Positions 6,891 through 15,303 are shown, numbered from the stretch's first letter. The stretch: DNA of 27,973 bases from Chloroflexota bacterium (GCA_902812455.1 CADDZH010000069.1:1-27973); one strand, 5' to 3'. Notes: generated by a model from the sequence alone, not told the origin. Numbers and translations are program-made.

Positions 6891-7661
6891 TTACATCCCC
6901 ATTGGGAGGGCGGCGGGCAAGAACAGGACAAGCGCCCCATAGACGATCAAACCTATGCCCGCGAGAAGGCTGATCAGCCGGCCACCGGGCAGCGCTTTCT
7001 CAGCGAAGATCAGCGCGGTCACCAATGCCATCACCGCGATATTCATGAGGCCGAGCGGAAACAGGATGACAAACAGCAGCCAGCAGCAACCGAGGCAAAA
7101 GGCCCCATGCTCAATCCCCATACGGAAGGCACCGGCATATCCATCATGCCAGGAAGTGAGGAGGAATTGTAAAGGCGTCCGGCATTTCGACAAGCAGACG
7201 TTTTTGAGCGGCGAGAGTTGATAGAGGCCAGCTACCACCAGGATGGCGCCACCAATGCGGGGAGCATTCTCCATCAGCCACATGGATTGGCCTGCCAACT
7301 GCTCAATTCCCAGGGCGAGAAAGTATGCCAGCACTCCGGACAAAACCCAGACGAGAAGGTAGGCGCTGGCGAAAATCCAGGTTGGCACATACGGCTGCTC
7401 CTGCCGGCGCTTGCTAGCACAGATGGCGCCAAACATAAGGATCATGGGAGCAGCAGCGGGAAACATCATCGCCACCATCATCACCGTCCAGATCGCAATG
7501 AACAGCACCGCGCTCATGCCCATGGTCAGGCCCATTGACTGGTTGTTCATCATCGGTGCCTGCCAGATGAGCAGACCCCAGGCGAGGGCGGCCAGCACAA
7601 GAAGCACGCCCAGGATCAGGTAATGCTCGCGTTGCAAGAGCTGGGGAGTGGTACCAGGCAT
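6891..7661 (-). CDS. DUF2182 multi-pass membrane protein
   Basis: A 256-aa integral membrane protein with about six to seven spans. Family hallmarks are WTVMMVAMMFP (residues 58-68), YQLSPLKNVCLSKCRTP (147-163), HDGYAGAFRMGIEHGAFCLGCCW (172-194) and a late FAEK (219-222). The paired Cys motifs and Met-rich first spans are why the family is described as predicted metal-binding. It lies 35 bp behind the DUF1326 gene and has a strong GGAGGAGAG ribosome site, so the two are almost certainly one operon. These two families are commonly found side by side. The function is unknown. Confidence 0.85.
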   Translation of the reverse strand: MPGTTPQLLQREHYLILGVLLVLAALAWGLLIWQAPMMNNQSMGLTMGMSAVLFIAIWTVMMVAMMFPAAAPMILMFGAICASKRRQEQPYVPTWIFASAYLLVWVLSGVLAYFLALGIEQLAGQSMWLMENAPRIGGAILVVAGLYQLSPLKNVCLSKCRTPLQFLLTSWHDGYAGAFRMGIEHGAFCLGCCWLLFVILFPLGLMNIAVMALVTALIFAEKALPGGRLISLLAGIGLIVYGALVLFLPAALPMGM

Positions 7662-7696
7662 GTCACTCTCCTCCGTGAGGAAAAGCCAGATTGCTT

Positions 7697-8326
7697 CTAT
7701 GCGTTGGACCAGTTGATCGAGGCGTAGTGGCCGTTCTTACCCGAGTTATCCCAGCGCATGCCGTAGTCCGTCCAGGTGCTGTTCTGCTCGCCAACCGCCA
7801 TTGCCAGCTTATCGGAAAAGGGATGGGCGTTGAGCGCCCATATCTCGTTGTTAGGATCCATGCTTGGCAGGGGTTGGACAGCCAGGTGCATAATGTTGGG
7901 AATCTCGACCGAGCGCCGTTTGCCCGCTATGTTAAAGGTGATCGGGACGGCTTTCGCACCCAGCACGGTGGAGATGAGAGGTGCAAGAGCGCCTAATGGG
8001 CCGCCAGCAGAGCCACTGAAAATCGCCTCAAGGGCCTGGCGCTGCTGCTCATTAGCTCGCTCATCAAGGTACATCGCGACGGACCAGTTTCCTTCGGCCA
8101 TGGGTCCTGGTGTCCGTGCAATCATCGCAACATTCAAGCCATCGAGCGTGACGTTGCCGTAACTACCATTATTGATGTGAAAAGCAAATGCGACCTCACA
8201 CGCTCCTTCTGTCGGCCTGGAGGTCAAAGGCGCGTTCGTCGAAAGTAGACAGGGACAGACTACCTTACAATTGCAGTTCTCGAAATAGTCACCCGTGATG
8301 TGCCAGCGCGTCTGTGTTGTAGCCAT
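7697..8326 (-). CDS. DUF1326 domain protein
   Basis: A 209-aa soluble protein with the DUF1326 N-terminal signature WHITGDYFENCNCKVVCPC, giving a C18-x-C20-x3-C24-x-C26 cluster that could bind metal. GACEVAFAFHINNGSYGNVTLDGLNV and the C-terminal GEQNSTWTDYGMRWDNSGKNGHYASINW blocks also match the family. The ribosome site GGAGGTGACGC precedes the ATG. It is the first gene of a two-gene operon with DUF2182. Co-occurrence suggests the soluble Cys protein and the membrane Cys protein work together, perhaps on a metal, but this is inference. Confidence 0.85.
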   Translation of the reverse strand: MATTQTRWHITGDYFENCNCKVVCPCLLSTNAPLTSRPTEGACEVAFAFHINNGSYGNVTLDGLNVAMIARTPGPMAEGNWSVAMYLDERANEQQRQALEAIFSGSAGGPLGALAPLISTVLGAKAVPITFNIAGKRRSVEIPNIMHLAVQPLPSMDPNNEIWALNAHPFSDKLAMAVGEQNSTWTDYGMRWDNSGKNGHYASINWSNA

Positions 8327-8501
8327 GCGTCACCTCCATGTGCGCTTTCCTGACTATCGCAACAAGAGTATGTTTGTTAAACAGCCTATATGTAGCTCTT
8401 CCATCTATTAAGATAGCATATCCTTTCTGCAAATACAACCCTTGTGAACCGGCACGTGTATTACACCCCATCGCCTAGGTCTGCGCAGCCGTATATAGTA
8501 G

Positions 8502-8522
8502 GGGTAGGCCTTGCGCCTACCC
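8502..8522. terminator. Hairpin repeat with CTTGC loop
   Basis: GGGTAGGC (8502-8509) and GCCTACCC (8515-8522) with loop CTTGC, 24 bp beyond the stop of the minus-strand hydrolase at 8546. It is identical to the hairpin at 4582-4602, including the CTGGAAA that follows. Confidence 0.55.
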
Positions 8523-8545
8523 TGGAAATAAGGTAGCCTGCTTGT

Positions 8546-9403
8546 CTATTTCGACTGAAGCGATCCCAGAAAATCTAGCACGATCTGGTTGAACTCGGCT
8601 GGCTTCTCCATAAACGGATGATGCGCTGTCTCGGCCATGACCACCTTTTTCGCTCCTGGGATCTCTGCTGCCAGGTGCTCCAGTGGATTTGGCGCATCCC
8701 ACTCTCCAAGAATGACGAGCGTGGGCACCCTGATCTCTGACAGGCGTCCAATCGCCGGCGGCTCCAATGGCACTGGCGGCGTCTCAGCCTGCGCCTCATC
8801 ATCTGGGCGCTCCCAGTTGCGTGTCGTCATCTCGCGTACCCGCTCGCGCACGTCAGGAGCCGCGTGGCCCGGAAGCCGGCCAGGCCCATCTGTCCACAAT
8901 TCCAGCGAGATCTCAACTGCTCGCGCAATGTCGTGCTTTTCGAATGCTTCATTCAGGCTCGTATACATCCGCACCACATCGGGATGCTTTTGCATCATTT
9001 CTTCTGATGGCCGAAATCCACTTACGCCTGCTGTGACCGGGATCAGCGCATCAACCATTTCAGGATGCTCAAGCGTAAAGTCGATAGCCAGCGCGCCTCC
9101 TCCAGAGACTCCCATCAGATAGGCGCTCTCAATGCCCAGGAATTGCATCAATGCATAGAGGTCCTGGCGATCAGAATACGACTCCCCTTTCGTAATCAGC
9201 CCTGAATCGCCAAAGCCGCGCTGATCGTAGCGAATGACTCTGTAGCGCTCGGCGAAGACGGCGAACTGATCGTCCCACGATCTTCGATCCAGCAGGTGTC
9301 CATGGATAAGTATGAAAGGATGCCCTGCGCCTGCAACCTCATAATACAATCGTGTGCCATTTACCTCTGCAAAACCTGCCTGTACATGCTCTGGGTTTGA
9401 CAT
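8546..9403 (-). CDS. Alpha/beta-fold hydrolase
   Basis: A 285-aa soluble protein with a complete alpha/beta hydrolase core. The oxyanion segment is IHGHLLDRRSW (33-43) and YDQRGFGDS (59-67) follows. The nucleophile elbow is GVSGGG with Ser100, the acid is Asp236 in LGEWDAPNP, and the base is His261 or His262 in AETAHHPFMEKP. A lid of helices spans about 130-200. The substrate cannot be told; non-specific esterase, haloperoxidase-like and C-C hydrolase roles are all possible. The ribosome site AGAGGAG precedes the ATG. It is upstream of the DUF1326 gene on the same strand but 220 bp away, so it is probably a separate unit. Confidence 0.85.
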   Translation of the reverse strand: MSNPEHVQAGFAEVNGTRLYYEVAGAGHPFILIHGHLLDRRSWDDQFAVFAERYRVIRYDQRGFGDSGLITKGESYSDRQDLYALMQFLGIESAYLMGVSGGGALAIDFTLEHPEMVDALIPVTAGVSGFRPSEEMMQKHPDVVRMYTSLNEAFEKHDIARAVEISLELWTDGPGRLPGHAAPDVRERVREMTTRNWERPDDEAQAETPPVPLEPPAIGRLSEIRVPTLVILGEWDAPNPLEHLAAEIPGAKKVVMAETAHHPFMEKPAEFNQIVLDFLGSLQSK

Positions 9404-9569
9404 ATTGTTGCTCCTCTCTTTTCATGTCTCTCTCAAGAGAATAGTATCGAAAACGGCCAGAAACGCCCCTATTATACAACGATTGCTTCTTTCGTATATT
9501 GCTTTCAGACAAAAAACCGTGTATATTTAGAGAACAAACAGAGAGGAAGAGGATATAATTACGCCTTTA

Positions 9570-9830
9570 TTGGAGCAATACATGGATCAATATGAAGCTG
9601 CTGAAATACTCTCAGAGCTATCCAAAGTGCTTGCTACTCTGTTAGCTAACGTGTTATATGAATTGAACAAGTACGATCCAAAGGCGGTTTATCCAATCGT
9701 TTCTATCCTGGAGCCATATATAGAGACATCTTCAGAACTAGATTTAGACATGCCCCCGATATCCTCTACAAGAATTACCGCAAAAGTTACAGATAGAGGA
9801 AGAGCAGAACCCAAATTCGACTTTGAATAA
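9570..9830 (+). CDS. Small acidic protein of unknown function
   Basis: An 86-aa protein (or 82 aa from the ATG at 9582) that I do not recognise. Residues about 8-55 are helical and acidic with regular Leu/Ile (ILSELSKVLATLLANVLYELN, then VYPIVSILEPYIETSSELDLD). The tail is short and polar. There is no signal peptide and there are no cysteines. An AGAGGAAGAGGA purine run lies 17 bases before the TTG at 9570. Base composition is clearly AT-richer than the neighbouring genes, which hints at acquired DNA. It converges on the restriction-methylation gene at 9892. Helical unknowns like this can be toxin-antitoxin or anti-restriction parts, but nothing in the sequence proves that. Confidence 0.5.
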   Translation: MEQYMDQYEAAEILSELSKVLATLLANVLYELNKYDPKAVYPIVSILEPYIETSSELDLDMPPISSTRITAKVTDRGRAEPKFDFE

Positions 9831-9891
9831 GTGATGATGATGTAGCACAAGCTGACTTTGTACCTCAATCGCTTGTCTATGGTATGCTCCC

Positions 9892-12800
9892 TCACACCCC
9901 CTCCCCCATCCAATCCTCCACCCGCACGGCCTGCGCCAGTTCATTCACCAGCCGCACCGTCTCCACGCTCACCGTGATCACCTTGCCAACCAGGCGCACG
10001 ATATACTCCTCGTCGTCCAGCCGGTTGGGATCGCTCACGATGCCGCTGCGCTTATCCTGGCTGACCTGGTACTGGTCGAGCACCCAGTCCAGAGCCGAGC
10101 GATTGCCCAGCCGGTACGAGAAGCATTCCTGCGGTATCCCTGCCAGCGTCAGGCTCTCGTTGACGATCACCGCCGTCCTATCCGGTGTCAATCTCATCTT
10201 CTCCACGCGCCAGCTAAAAGGCACATCCTTGTTCTCGATCCAGGCAAGCGGGTATTCTCTGGCCTGCTCGTAGTGCAGGTGCAGGTCCATCAACTGCCTG
10301 CCAATGCGTACACAGTCCAGGAAGGCCTCTTTCCTGCGCAGGAGGGGGATATGCGGCAGGTCGCGCTTGAGGTTTTCGGCGTAGCGCTCGCGGTACTGCG
10401 GGTGGTGCAGCATGGCATACACATAGTGGAAGATATCCCACTTCGTGACCTCCGGGCCATACCGCGCCTGGAACTGCTCCAGCGCCCAGTCGGTGATGTT
10501 CTCGCGCCGGTTGCTGCCATCTTCGTTGTAGGTGTAAAAGGGGAAACACTGAGATGCACCCTGTGGTAAAAGATCGGGAATGACATTGACTGCAAGAGCA
10601 AACATAGGCCATTCTGATCCCACTTTTAGCCAGATTACCGTGTTTTCCGCTTCTGTTGCTGGCGTGGGAAAGATGGTTGGAAATATGCCTTGTCGATGAT
10701 TCATAGTGCTGTCGAAATAGAGAAATTCACGGGTATAGGGACGGTACATAGCATGGCGAATAGCCGATCCTGTAAACTTTGCTTCTATTTTGTGAGAAAG
10801 GCACTCTTTTAATCTACTACTCCATTTGATCTTTGTTTCATCATTCACTACAAAACCATCGATATCTTTCGGACAACCCGCTCGTATCCAACGGGCAACC
10901 TCAGCATTATATGTCTCTATCATGCTACTTGCTTTGATTGCCAGTTTGTCAGCATTAAAGTCATACATCCAAGTATCTCGGTTCGTTTGTACACCGGGCG
11001 AATAATTTTTGAAAATGGTTTGTACTTCTACTCCTCCAGCTTCTTCTAAACGTGCTGCCTTCGCCTCCTTTGTTCCCATCGGTAAGAATACCGAAGAATC
11101 GAACTCAGAATGCAAGAATTCCGTAAGCCAATTATGATTGCTATCGGGGTGTAATTTTTGCCACTCTATCCTGTAAATACTGGCCTTTGACGCCAAGAAA
11201 TTTAGCTTTGTGCTGCGGTTCAGATTCTCAGGTATTTTATGATAGTAAATGGTTGCTGGCTGATCTAGAGTCTGGGCTCCTTTACGATTTCGCACAAGTA
11301 AGGTAATACCTATGCCTACCATGACGCCAAAGACATTACCTCCACCGCGCTTACGTACATTTCCACCAAGATCAAGGTGATAGATATAAGTAAACTCCTC
11401 TGATAATCGCTTGCGAAAACCATCAAAGGCAAAGCTATCCACAAAGCTGTTATTGCTTACAAAGCAAACGATACCATCGCGCCCTTGCAATCGGTCTATT
11501 GCCCAGCGGAAGAATCTAACGTAAGCATCGCTCAAAGCTCTATGATTCGTTGCTTTGGAACCTTTTACATACATGTCATAGATATGCTCATCAATCACCA
11601 GATACCTACGATTCTTATTATTATCATTCTCGCTCTTCTGTCCCACGTTATACGGTGGATTGCCGATTACGACCATGATCTGGGCGTCTTTCTCGCGCTG
11701 CACGCGCTCGGTGTTCTCTTCCACGAACATGGAAAGCTGCTGGCCCTCGGCCAGTTCCAGGGTGTCGGCGAAGCAGATGCCCTCGAAGGGTTCGTATTCG
11801 CCGGTGCGGCTGTAGTATTCGTGCTCGATGTTGAGGGAGGCGATGTAGTAGGGCAGCAGCATGATTTCGTTGCAGAAGAGGTCGTGCTGGTATTTGTACT
11901 TCAGGCGGTGATTGGGGATGCGATGCAGCAGGTTGACAATGTAGCTGCCGGTACCGACGCAAGGGTCGATAATCTGCACGCCGGGGTCGGCAATGGATGT
12001 GCCGAATTCGTGCTGCAAGACCTCTTCCACGCTGGCGCACATGAAATCGACGATCTCCTGCGGCGTGTAGACGATGCCATAGGTATCGGCCCGCTTGACC
12101 GAGTAGCCCTGGAAGAAGCGCTCGTAGACGGTATCGAGGAAGTGCTGCCGCTCCAGCCAGCCGTCGATGCTTTTGGCGGCGGCTTCAATGGCGACATAGA
12201 AGCGATCGAGGGACTTGAGGAAGTCGTGGCGATTGAAGGCGCGGCTGGTGAGGGCATCGATGACCTTCTCGATCTCAGCGGCGATGGCGTTGCGGCGCAC
12301 GAAGTCGGGATTGTCGAAGACCGTGCTGAAGAGGCGCTCGGTCAGCAGGTGCTGCACGAGCATCTCGTTGATCACATCGGTGCTGATCTTGGGGTCGAGC
12401 GACTGGCGGCACAGCTCCGCGAAGGCGTTGAAGGCATCGATGAACTTCTTGTTGAGGCGGTATTCTCGCTCGATGACCGCCAGCAAAGCCCTTGCCAGTT
12501 CGGGCACCTGCTCCTTGAACTCCTGCACAGCCACCTCGAAGGAGGCGATATCTGGCTCGGTATAGGTAAAGAAACGGTGGAGCAGGTCGATCACTTCGAG
12601 GGGGTTGCGCAGGTCGTACTCGTCGGCCCGCCGTTTGTTCTGGTAGAGGATGGCTCGCCTTGTATTCTCGAAGATGGTATTGGTGAGCGGGTAGCCTGCC
12701 GCGATCTTCTTCGTGACCTCCCTGTCGAGGTCGCTCTGCGGCCCTTTGGCTTCCCAGAAGCCGCGTTTGAGGTCAAAGGTATCGCGCAGCACGCCGTCGG

Positions 12801-12999
12801 GGCGAATGCCACCCTCGATGGTTTGCTCCGGGATCAGCGTCCACTTTACCTGCCGAGCAGTATCGCTCAGCAGGTTCAGGAAGGCTGTCCTGACGGCGAG
12901 TTCATAATCCGCTTTGCCCTTGTAATCCTCAAGCTCTTTGTAGTAACGCTCAATCGCCTTTTTCAGCACGGCGATGCTCAAGGTTCCGGTCGCCTGCAT
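9892..12999 (-). CDS. Single-chain restriction endonuclease-methyltransferase (Type ISP/IIG-like)
   Basis: A 1035-aa protein. The N-terminus has a PD-(D/E)xK nuclease pattern: E33, D68 in IRPDGV, then E83-A-K85 in FWEAKG. A helical region spans about 130-300. A gamma-class N6-adenine methyltransferase follows, with YGIVYTPQEIVDF (308-319), motif I DPCVGTGSY (345-353) and motif IV NPPY (447-450). A long C-terminal part, similar in style to Type ISP specificity domains, presumably recognises the DNA target. Unlike full Type ISP enzymes (about 1500-1600 aa) there is no helicase, so the layout is closer to Type IIG/IIL enzymes. The DNA for residues about 453-815 is visibly AT-richer than both ends, suggesting exchange of the recognition region. 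No separate specificity, helicase or methyltransferase gene is adjacent. The ribosome site AGGGAG lies 3-4 bases before the ATG. Confidence 0.85.
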   Translation of the reverse strand: MQATGTLSIAVLKKAIERYYKELEDYKGKADYELAVRTAFLNLLSDTARQVKWTLIPEQTIEGGIRPDGVLRDTFDLKRGFWEAKGPQSDLDREVTKKIAAGYPLTNTIFENTRRAILYQNKRRADEYDLRNPLEVIDLLHRFFTYTEPDIASFEVAVQEFKEQVPELARALLAVIEREYRLNKKFIDAFNAFAELCRQSLDPKISTDVINEMLVQHLLTERLFSTVFDNPDFVRRNAIAAEIEKVIDALTSRAFNRHDFLKSLDRFYVAIEAAAKSIDGWLERQHFLDTVYERFFQGYSVKRADTYGIVYTPQEIVDFMCASVEEVLQHEFGTSIADPGVQIIDPCVGTGSYIVNLLHRIPNHRLKYKYQHDLFCNEIMLLPYYIASLNIEHEYYSRTGEYEPFEGICFADTLELAEGQQLSMFVEENTERVQREKDAQIMVVIGNPPYNVGQKSENDNNKNRRYLVIDEHIYDMYVKGSKATNHRALSDAYVRFFRWAIDRLQGRDGIVCFVSNNSFVDSFAFDGFRKRLSEEFTYIYHLDLGGNVRKRGGGNVFGVMVGIGITLLVRNRKGAQTLDQPATIYYHKIPENLNRSTKLNFLASKASIYRIEWQKLHPDSNHNWLTEFLHSEFDSSVFLPMGTKEAKAARLEEAGGVEVQTIFKNYSPGVQTNRDTWMYDFNADKLAIKASSMIETYNAEVARWIRAGCPKDIDGFVVNDETKIKWSSRLKECLSHKIEAKFTGSAIRHAMYRPYTREFLYFDSTMNHRQGIFPTIFPTPATEAENTVIWLKVGSEWPMFALAVNVIPDLLPQGASQCFPFYTYNEDGSNRRENITDWALEQFQARYGPEVTKWDIFHYVYAMLHHPQYRERYAENLKRDLPHIPLLRRKEAFLDCVRIGRQLMDLHLHYEQAREYPLAWIENKDVPFSWRVEKMRLTPDRTAVIVNESLTLAGIPQECFSYRLGNRSALDWVLDQYQVSQDKRSGIVSDPNRLDDEEYIVRLVGKVITVSVETVRLVNELAQAVRVEDWMGEGV

Positions 13000-13105
13000 A
13001 TGCTCCCTACTATCCAGCTAGCAACGTAAATATAAACTCTAACGTTTCTCTAGTCTAGCGTGTAGGGACGAGAATGGCAAGGGGTAATACCGGTTCGTTT
13101 CTGGG

Positions 13106-13157
13106 AAGGAATTTCCTTCTCCATTTGTTAGTAGAAAATAGATAGCTGCTTATCTAT
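13106..13157. promoter_or_regulatory. Palindromes in the divergent promoter region
   Basis: In the 211-bp gap between the divergent restriction gene and the 13211 gene, AAGGAA-T-TTCCTT (13106-13118) and ATAGATA-GCTGCT-TATCTAT (13138-13144 with 13151-13157) are perfect inverted repeats. They could be operators or leader hairpins. No copies elsewhere in the window support either reading. Confidence 0.35.
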
Positions 13158-13210
13158 TGTTAGCTGTACGTAACGCAGGCTTCTACTTCATCTAGATGGA
13201 GATAGCACTC

Positions 13211-13702
13211 ATGGATACTTCAACCACTGCTCCCCGGGGCGTTCTGCGCGTCGATACACATCTTGGCAAGTTCTCGCAGGCCTGTACTGTGATACTGACA
13301 GGGCTTGCTTTTCTTCTCAACCAGCCCATCATCGTGCTTATCACTGCGATCATTATGCTGCTTGCCGCCCTTGTACCTGCTGTAAGCCCCTATCGGTTGC
13401 TCTACCGGGGCGTTGTGCTCCCGCTGCACCTGTTGCGCCCGCGCATTGTGGAGGATGATCCGGCGCCTCATCGTTTTGCCCAGGGCGTCGGCGCGGCATT
13501 TCTCATCGCCGCCACTCTTCTGCTGTTCTTGACGAAAGCGACGACGGTTGGCTGGGTGCTCGATCTGATCGTCTTTGTGCTGGCCGGCATCAACCTGTTC
13601 GTGGGGTTCTGCGCGGGTTGCTTTGTGTACTATCACCTGGGACGGCTGGGGCTGCTGCCGAAAGTGAGGTATGAGGGCGGCTTTCACTGGCGGGGAGTGT
13701 AA
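13211..13702 (+). CDS. DUF4395 membrane protein
   Basis: A 163-aa membrane protein with two pairs of hydrophobic segments (about 22-62 and 95-140). Hallmarks of DUF4395 are an early VDxxLGKFSQA segment, PRIVEDDPAPHRFAQGVG between the span pairs, and NLFVGFCAGCFVYYHL near the end with a CxxC-like FCAGC. The ATG at 13211 is chosen because GGAGA lies 8 bases upstream; an in-frame ATG five codons earlier would overlap that site. The stop is followed after only 5 bp by a thioredoxin-like gene, and DUF4395 is often linked or fused to thioredoxin domains, so a membrane thiol redox role is inferred. Confidence 0.8.
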   Translation: MDTSTTAPRGVLRVDTHLGKFSQACTVILTGLAFLLNQPIIVLITAIIMLLAALVPAVSPYRLLYRGVVLPLHLLRPRIVEDDPAPHRFAQGVGAAFLIAATLLLFLTKATTVGWVLDLIVFVLAGINLFVGFCAGCFVYYHLGRLGLLPKVRYEGGFHWRGV

Positions 13703-13707
13703 GAGAG

Positions 13708-14154
13708 ATGCCAGATATCCTGATGCGACTGGCTGTGCTGGTGCTGGTCGGCCTGGCGCTCTGCCTGCTTGTCTGGGTAGGCAAGCGCTTCGTTGAGCGA
13801 CAACGCCGGCAGGCGCTGGCTGCTGTGCCGCCACCAGAGATGAGCGCTACACAGCATGATTCCGGCTCTCAGGTGCGTATCTTAGCGTTCAGCAGCCCCG
13901 ATTGCCACCAGTGCCATACGTTACAGGCTCCAGCGCTACTCAAGGTGCAGGAGGCACGCGGCGCGGTCGTGAGCGTGATAGAAGTTGACGCACCAAGCTC
14001 GCCTGAACTCACCCAGCGTTACCACGTGCTCACCTTGCCTACAACGGTTGTCCTGGATGCAGCAGGTCATGCTCATGCCGTCAATTATGGCTTCGCCAAT
14101 ACCCGGCGCCTGCTCCAGCAGGTGGATGAGGTATTGGCGAAAATCACAGCATGA
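13708..14154 (+). CDS. Membrane-anchored thioredoxin-like protein
   Basis: A 148-aa protein with one N-terminal membrane span (about residues 6-26), a basic and proline-containing linker, and a thioredoxin domain from about 55. The active site is C66-H-Q-C69 in SSPDCHQCH, and the cis-proline loop is TLPTT (P111). The hydrophobic core strands (VRILAFS, VVSVIEVD) are as expected. CHQC differs from the classic CGPC, which should shift redox potential. If the topology is N-in, the domain faces outside, fitting disulfide exchange on exported proteins. It is the second gene of the operon with DUF4395. Confidence 0.8.
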   Translation: MPDILMRLAVLVLVGLALCLLVWVGKRFVERQRRQALAAVPPPEMSATQHDSGSQVRILAFSSPDCHQCHTLQAPALLKVQEARGAVVSVIEVDAPSSPELTQRYHVLTLPTTVVLDAAGHAHAVNYGFANTRRLLQQVDEVLAKITA

Positions 14155-14217
14155 ATCTCTTATAGGGTTAATCAGGTTCTCCCAACAATTGAGCGCTGGC
14201 ATCATAGTTGAGGGTAG

Positions 14218-14249
14218 GGGCGATGCTTCGCCACCGGCCACCATCGCCC
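14218..14249. terminator. GGGCGATG/CATCGCCC hairpin between convergent genes
   Basis: GGGCGATG (14218-14225) pairs with CATCGCCC (14242-14249) across a 16-nt loop. It lies between the stops of the convergent thioredoxin and dioxygenase genes and is introduced by GTAGGGGC like the other 3' repeats. It may serve both strands as a terminator. Confidence 0.5.
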
Positions 14250-14282
14250 TGGCTTTTAGCACCCAAGAGGCGGTGAAATCAG

Positions 14283-15272
14283 TTAATCATTAACCTTTGA
14301 CAGGGACTTGTAATCGACAGGCCTGATCGGTGTCAGGTTTGCCTCGATCTCCTTGCGGTACGGCTCAAGGAAAGGTGGTAGTGCCAGTCGCTCACCAAGC
14401 GTGGCAGGGTCTTCGTCAACCGCGAAACCCGGGCCATCGGTAGCAATCTCGCATAGTATGCCACCCGGCTCTCTAAAGTAGATCGAGCGGAAGTAATACC
14501 GGTCGATAACGGGTGTCACATTTCCCACTTCCCCGGCAAGAAGGTCTCTCCATTGCTGGTGTTCCTCGCTATTTGGCGTGCGAAACGCCACATGGTGAAC
14601 GCCACCAATGCCCACGCGGCCAAAGCGAAGTTCGGGCTGCACATCCAGGTGAACCTGAGTTCCAGGCCCGCCCGGGCCTACCTCGAACACCACAATGGGC
14701 GTCTGGTGTTCTGATTGATACGTGCCAGTTTGCCGGAAACCAAGCACCTGTGTCAGCAATTGGGCCGTCGGCTCAAGGCGCTTTACGGTGAACCTCACGG
14801 CATAGAAACCCTTGATCGCCTTGTCAGCCGGTACAGGGCTTGCTTGCCAGGGCACACCATGCAGCTTCCCCTGGTCGTCTACCAACTCGAGCCGCTGCCC
14901 TTCAGGGTCTTGAAACGCGAGCACAAGCTGACCATCTTCCCCACGCGGCTTGATACTATCGTGATCAACCTTGAACTCATCGAACCGCCTGGCCCACCAC
15001 TCAAGCGCATCGCGCCCGGTCACACCGAACGAGATGGTGGAGATAGTGCCTGTGCCATGGCGATTAGGGCCGGCCATAGGCCAGTCAAAGAAAGTCAGAT
15101 CGGTTCCTGGATGTCCGCTTTCATCAGCATAGAACAGGTGATAGGCCGAAACATCATCCTGATTCACCGTCTTCTTGACTAACCGCAACCCCAGAACCTG
15201 CGTATAAAAGGCGACGTTGAGAGAGGCATTGCCCGTGACTGCCGTCACATGATGGATGCCACCGAGTTGCAT
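14283..15272 (-). CDS. Ring-cleaving dioxygenase, MhqO-like (glyoxalase/VOC fold)
   Basis: A 329-aa protein with two vicinal-oxygen-chelate modules. The first begins LGGIHHVTAVTG and includes NQDDVSAYHLFYADESGHPGTDLTFFDWP, the diagnostic block of the MhqO/PcpA-like group. The second contains GGVHHVAFRT and REPGGILCEIATDGPGFAVDED. Likely metal ligands are H8, H226 or H227, and E275. Relatives include Bacillus MhqO, induced by quinones, and hydroquinone-cleaving PcpA, so a role in quinone or hydroquinone detoxification is expected. The start at 15272 is preferred over 15293 because GAAAGGAA lies 6 bases before it. A palindrome at 15304-15321 and the adjacent MarR gene indicate MarR control. Confidence 0.85.
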   Translation of the reverse strand: MQLGGIHHVTAVTGNASLNVAFYTQVLGLRLVKKTVNQDDVSAYHLFYADESGHPGTDLTFFDWPMAGPNRHGTGTISTISFGVTGRDALEWWARRFDEFKVDHDSIKPRGEDGQLVLAFQDPEGQRLELVDDQGKLHGVPWQASPVPADKAIKGFYAVRFTVKRLEPTAQLLTQVLGFRQTGTYQSEHQTPIVVFEVGPGGPGTQVHLDVQPELRFGRVGIGGVHHVAFRTPNSEEHQQWRDLLAGEVGNVTPVIDRYYFRSIYFREPGGILCEIATDGPGFAVDEDPATLGERLALPPFLEPYRKEIEANLTPIRPVDYKSLSKVND

Positions 15273-15303
15273 TGTATTGTTCCTTTCGTCCATCTGAAAA
15301 ATT

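Noticed and set aside
11485..13029. 514-aa open frame on the plus strand opposite the restriction-methylation gene
   Set aside because: Composition is repetitive and rich in Val, Glu, Gly and Asp, as expected from reading the antisense of a GC-rich gene. The minus strand has nuclease and methyltransferase motifs and a ribosome site.
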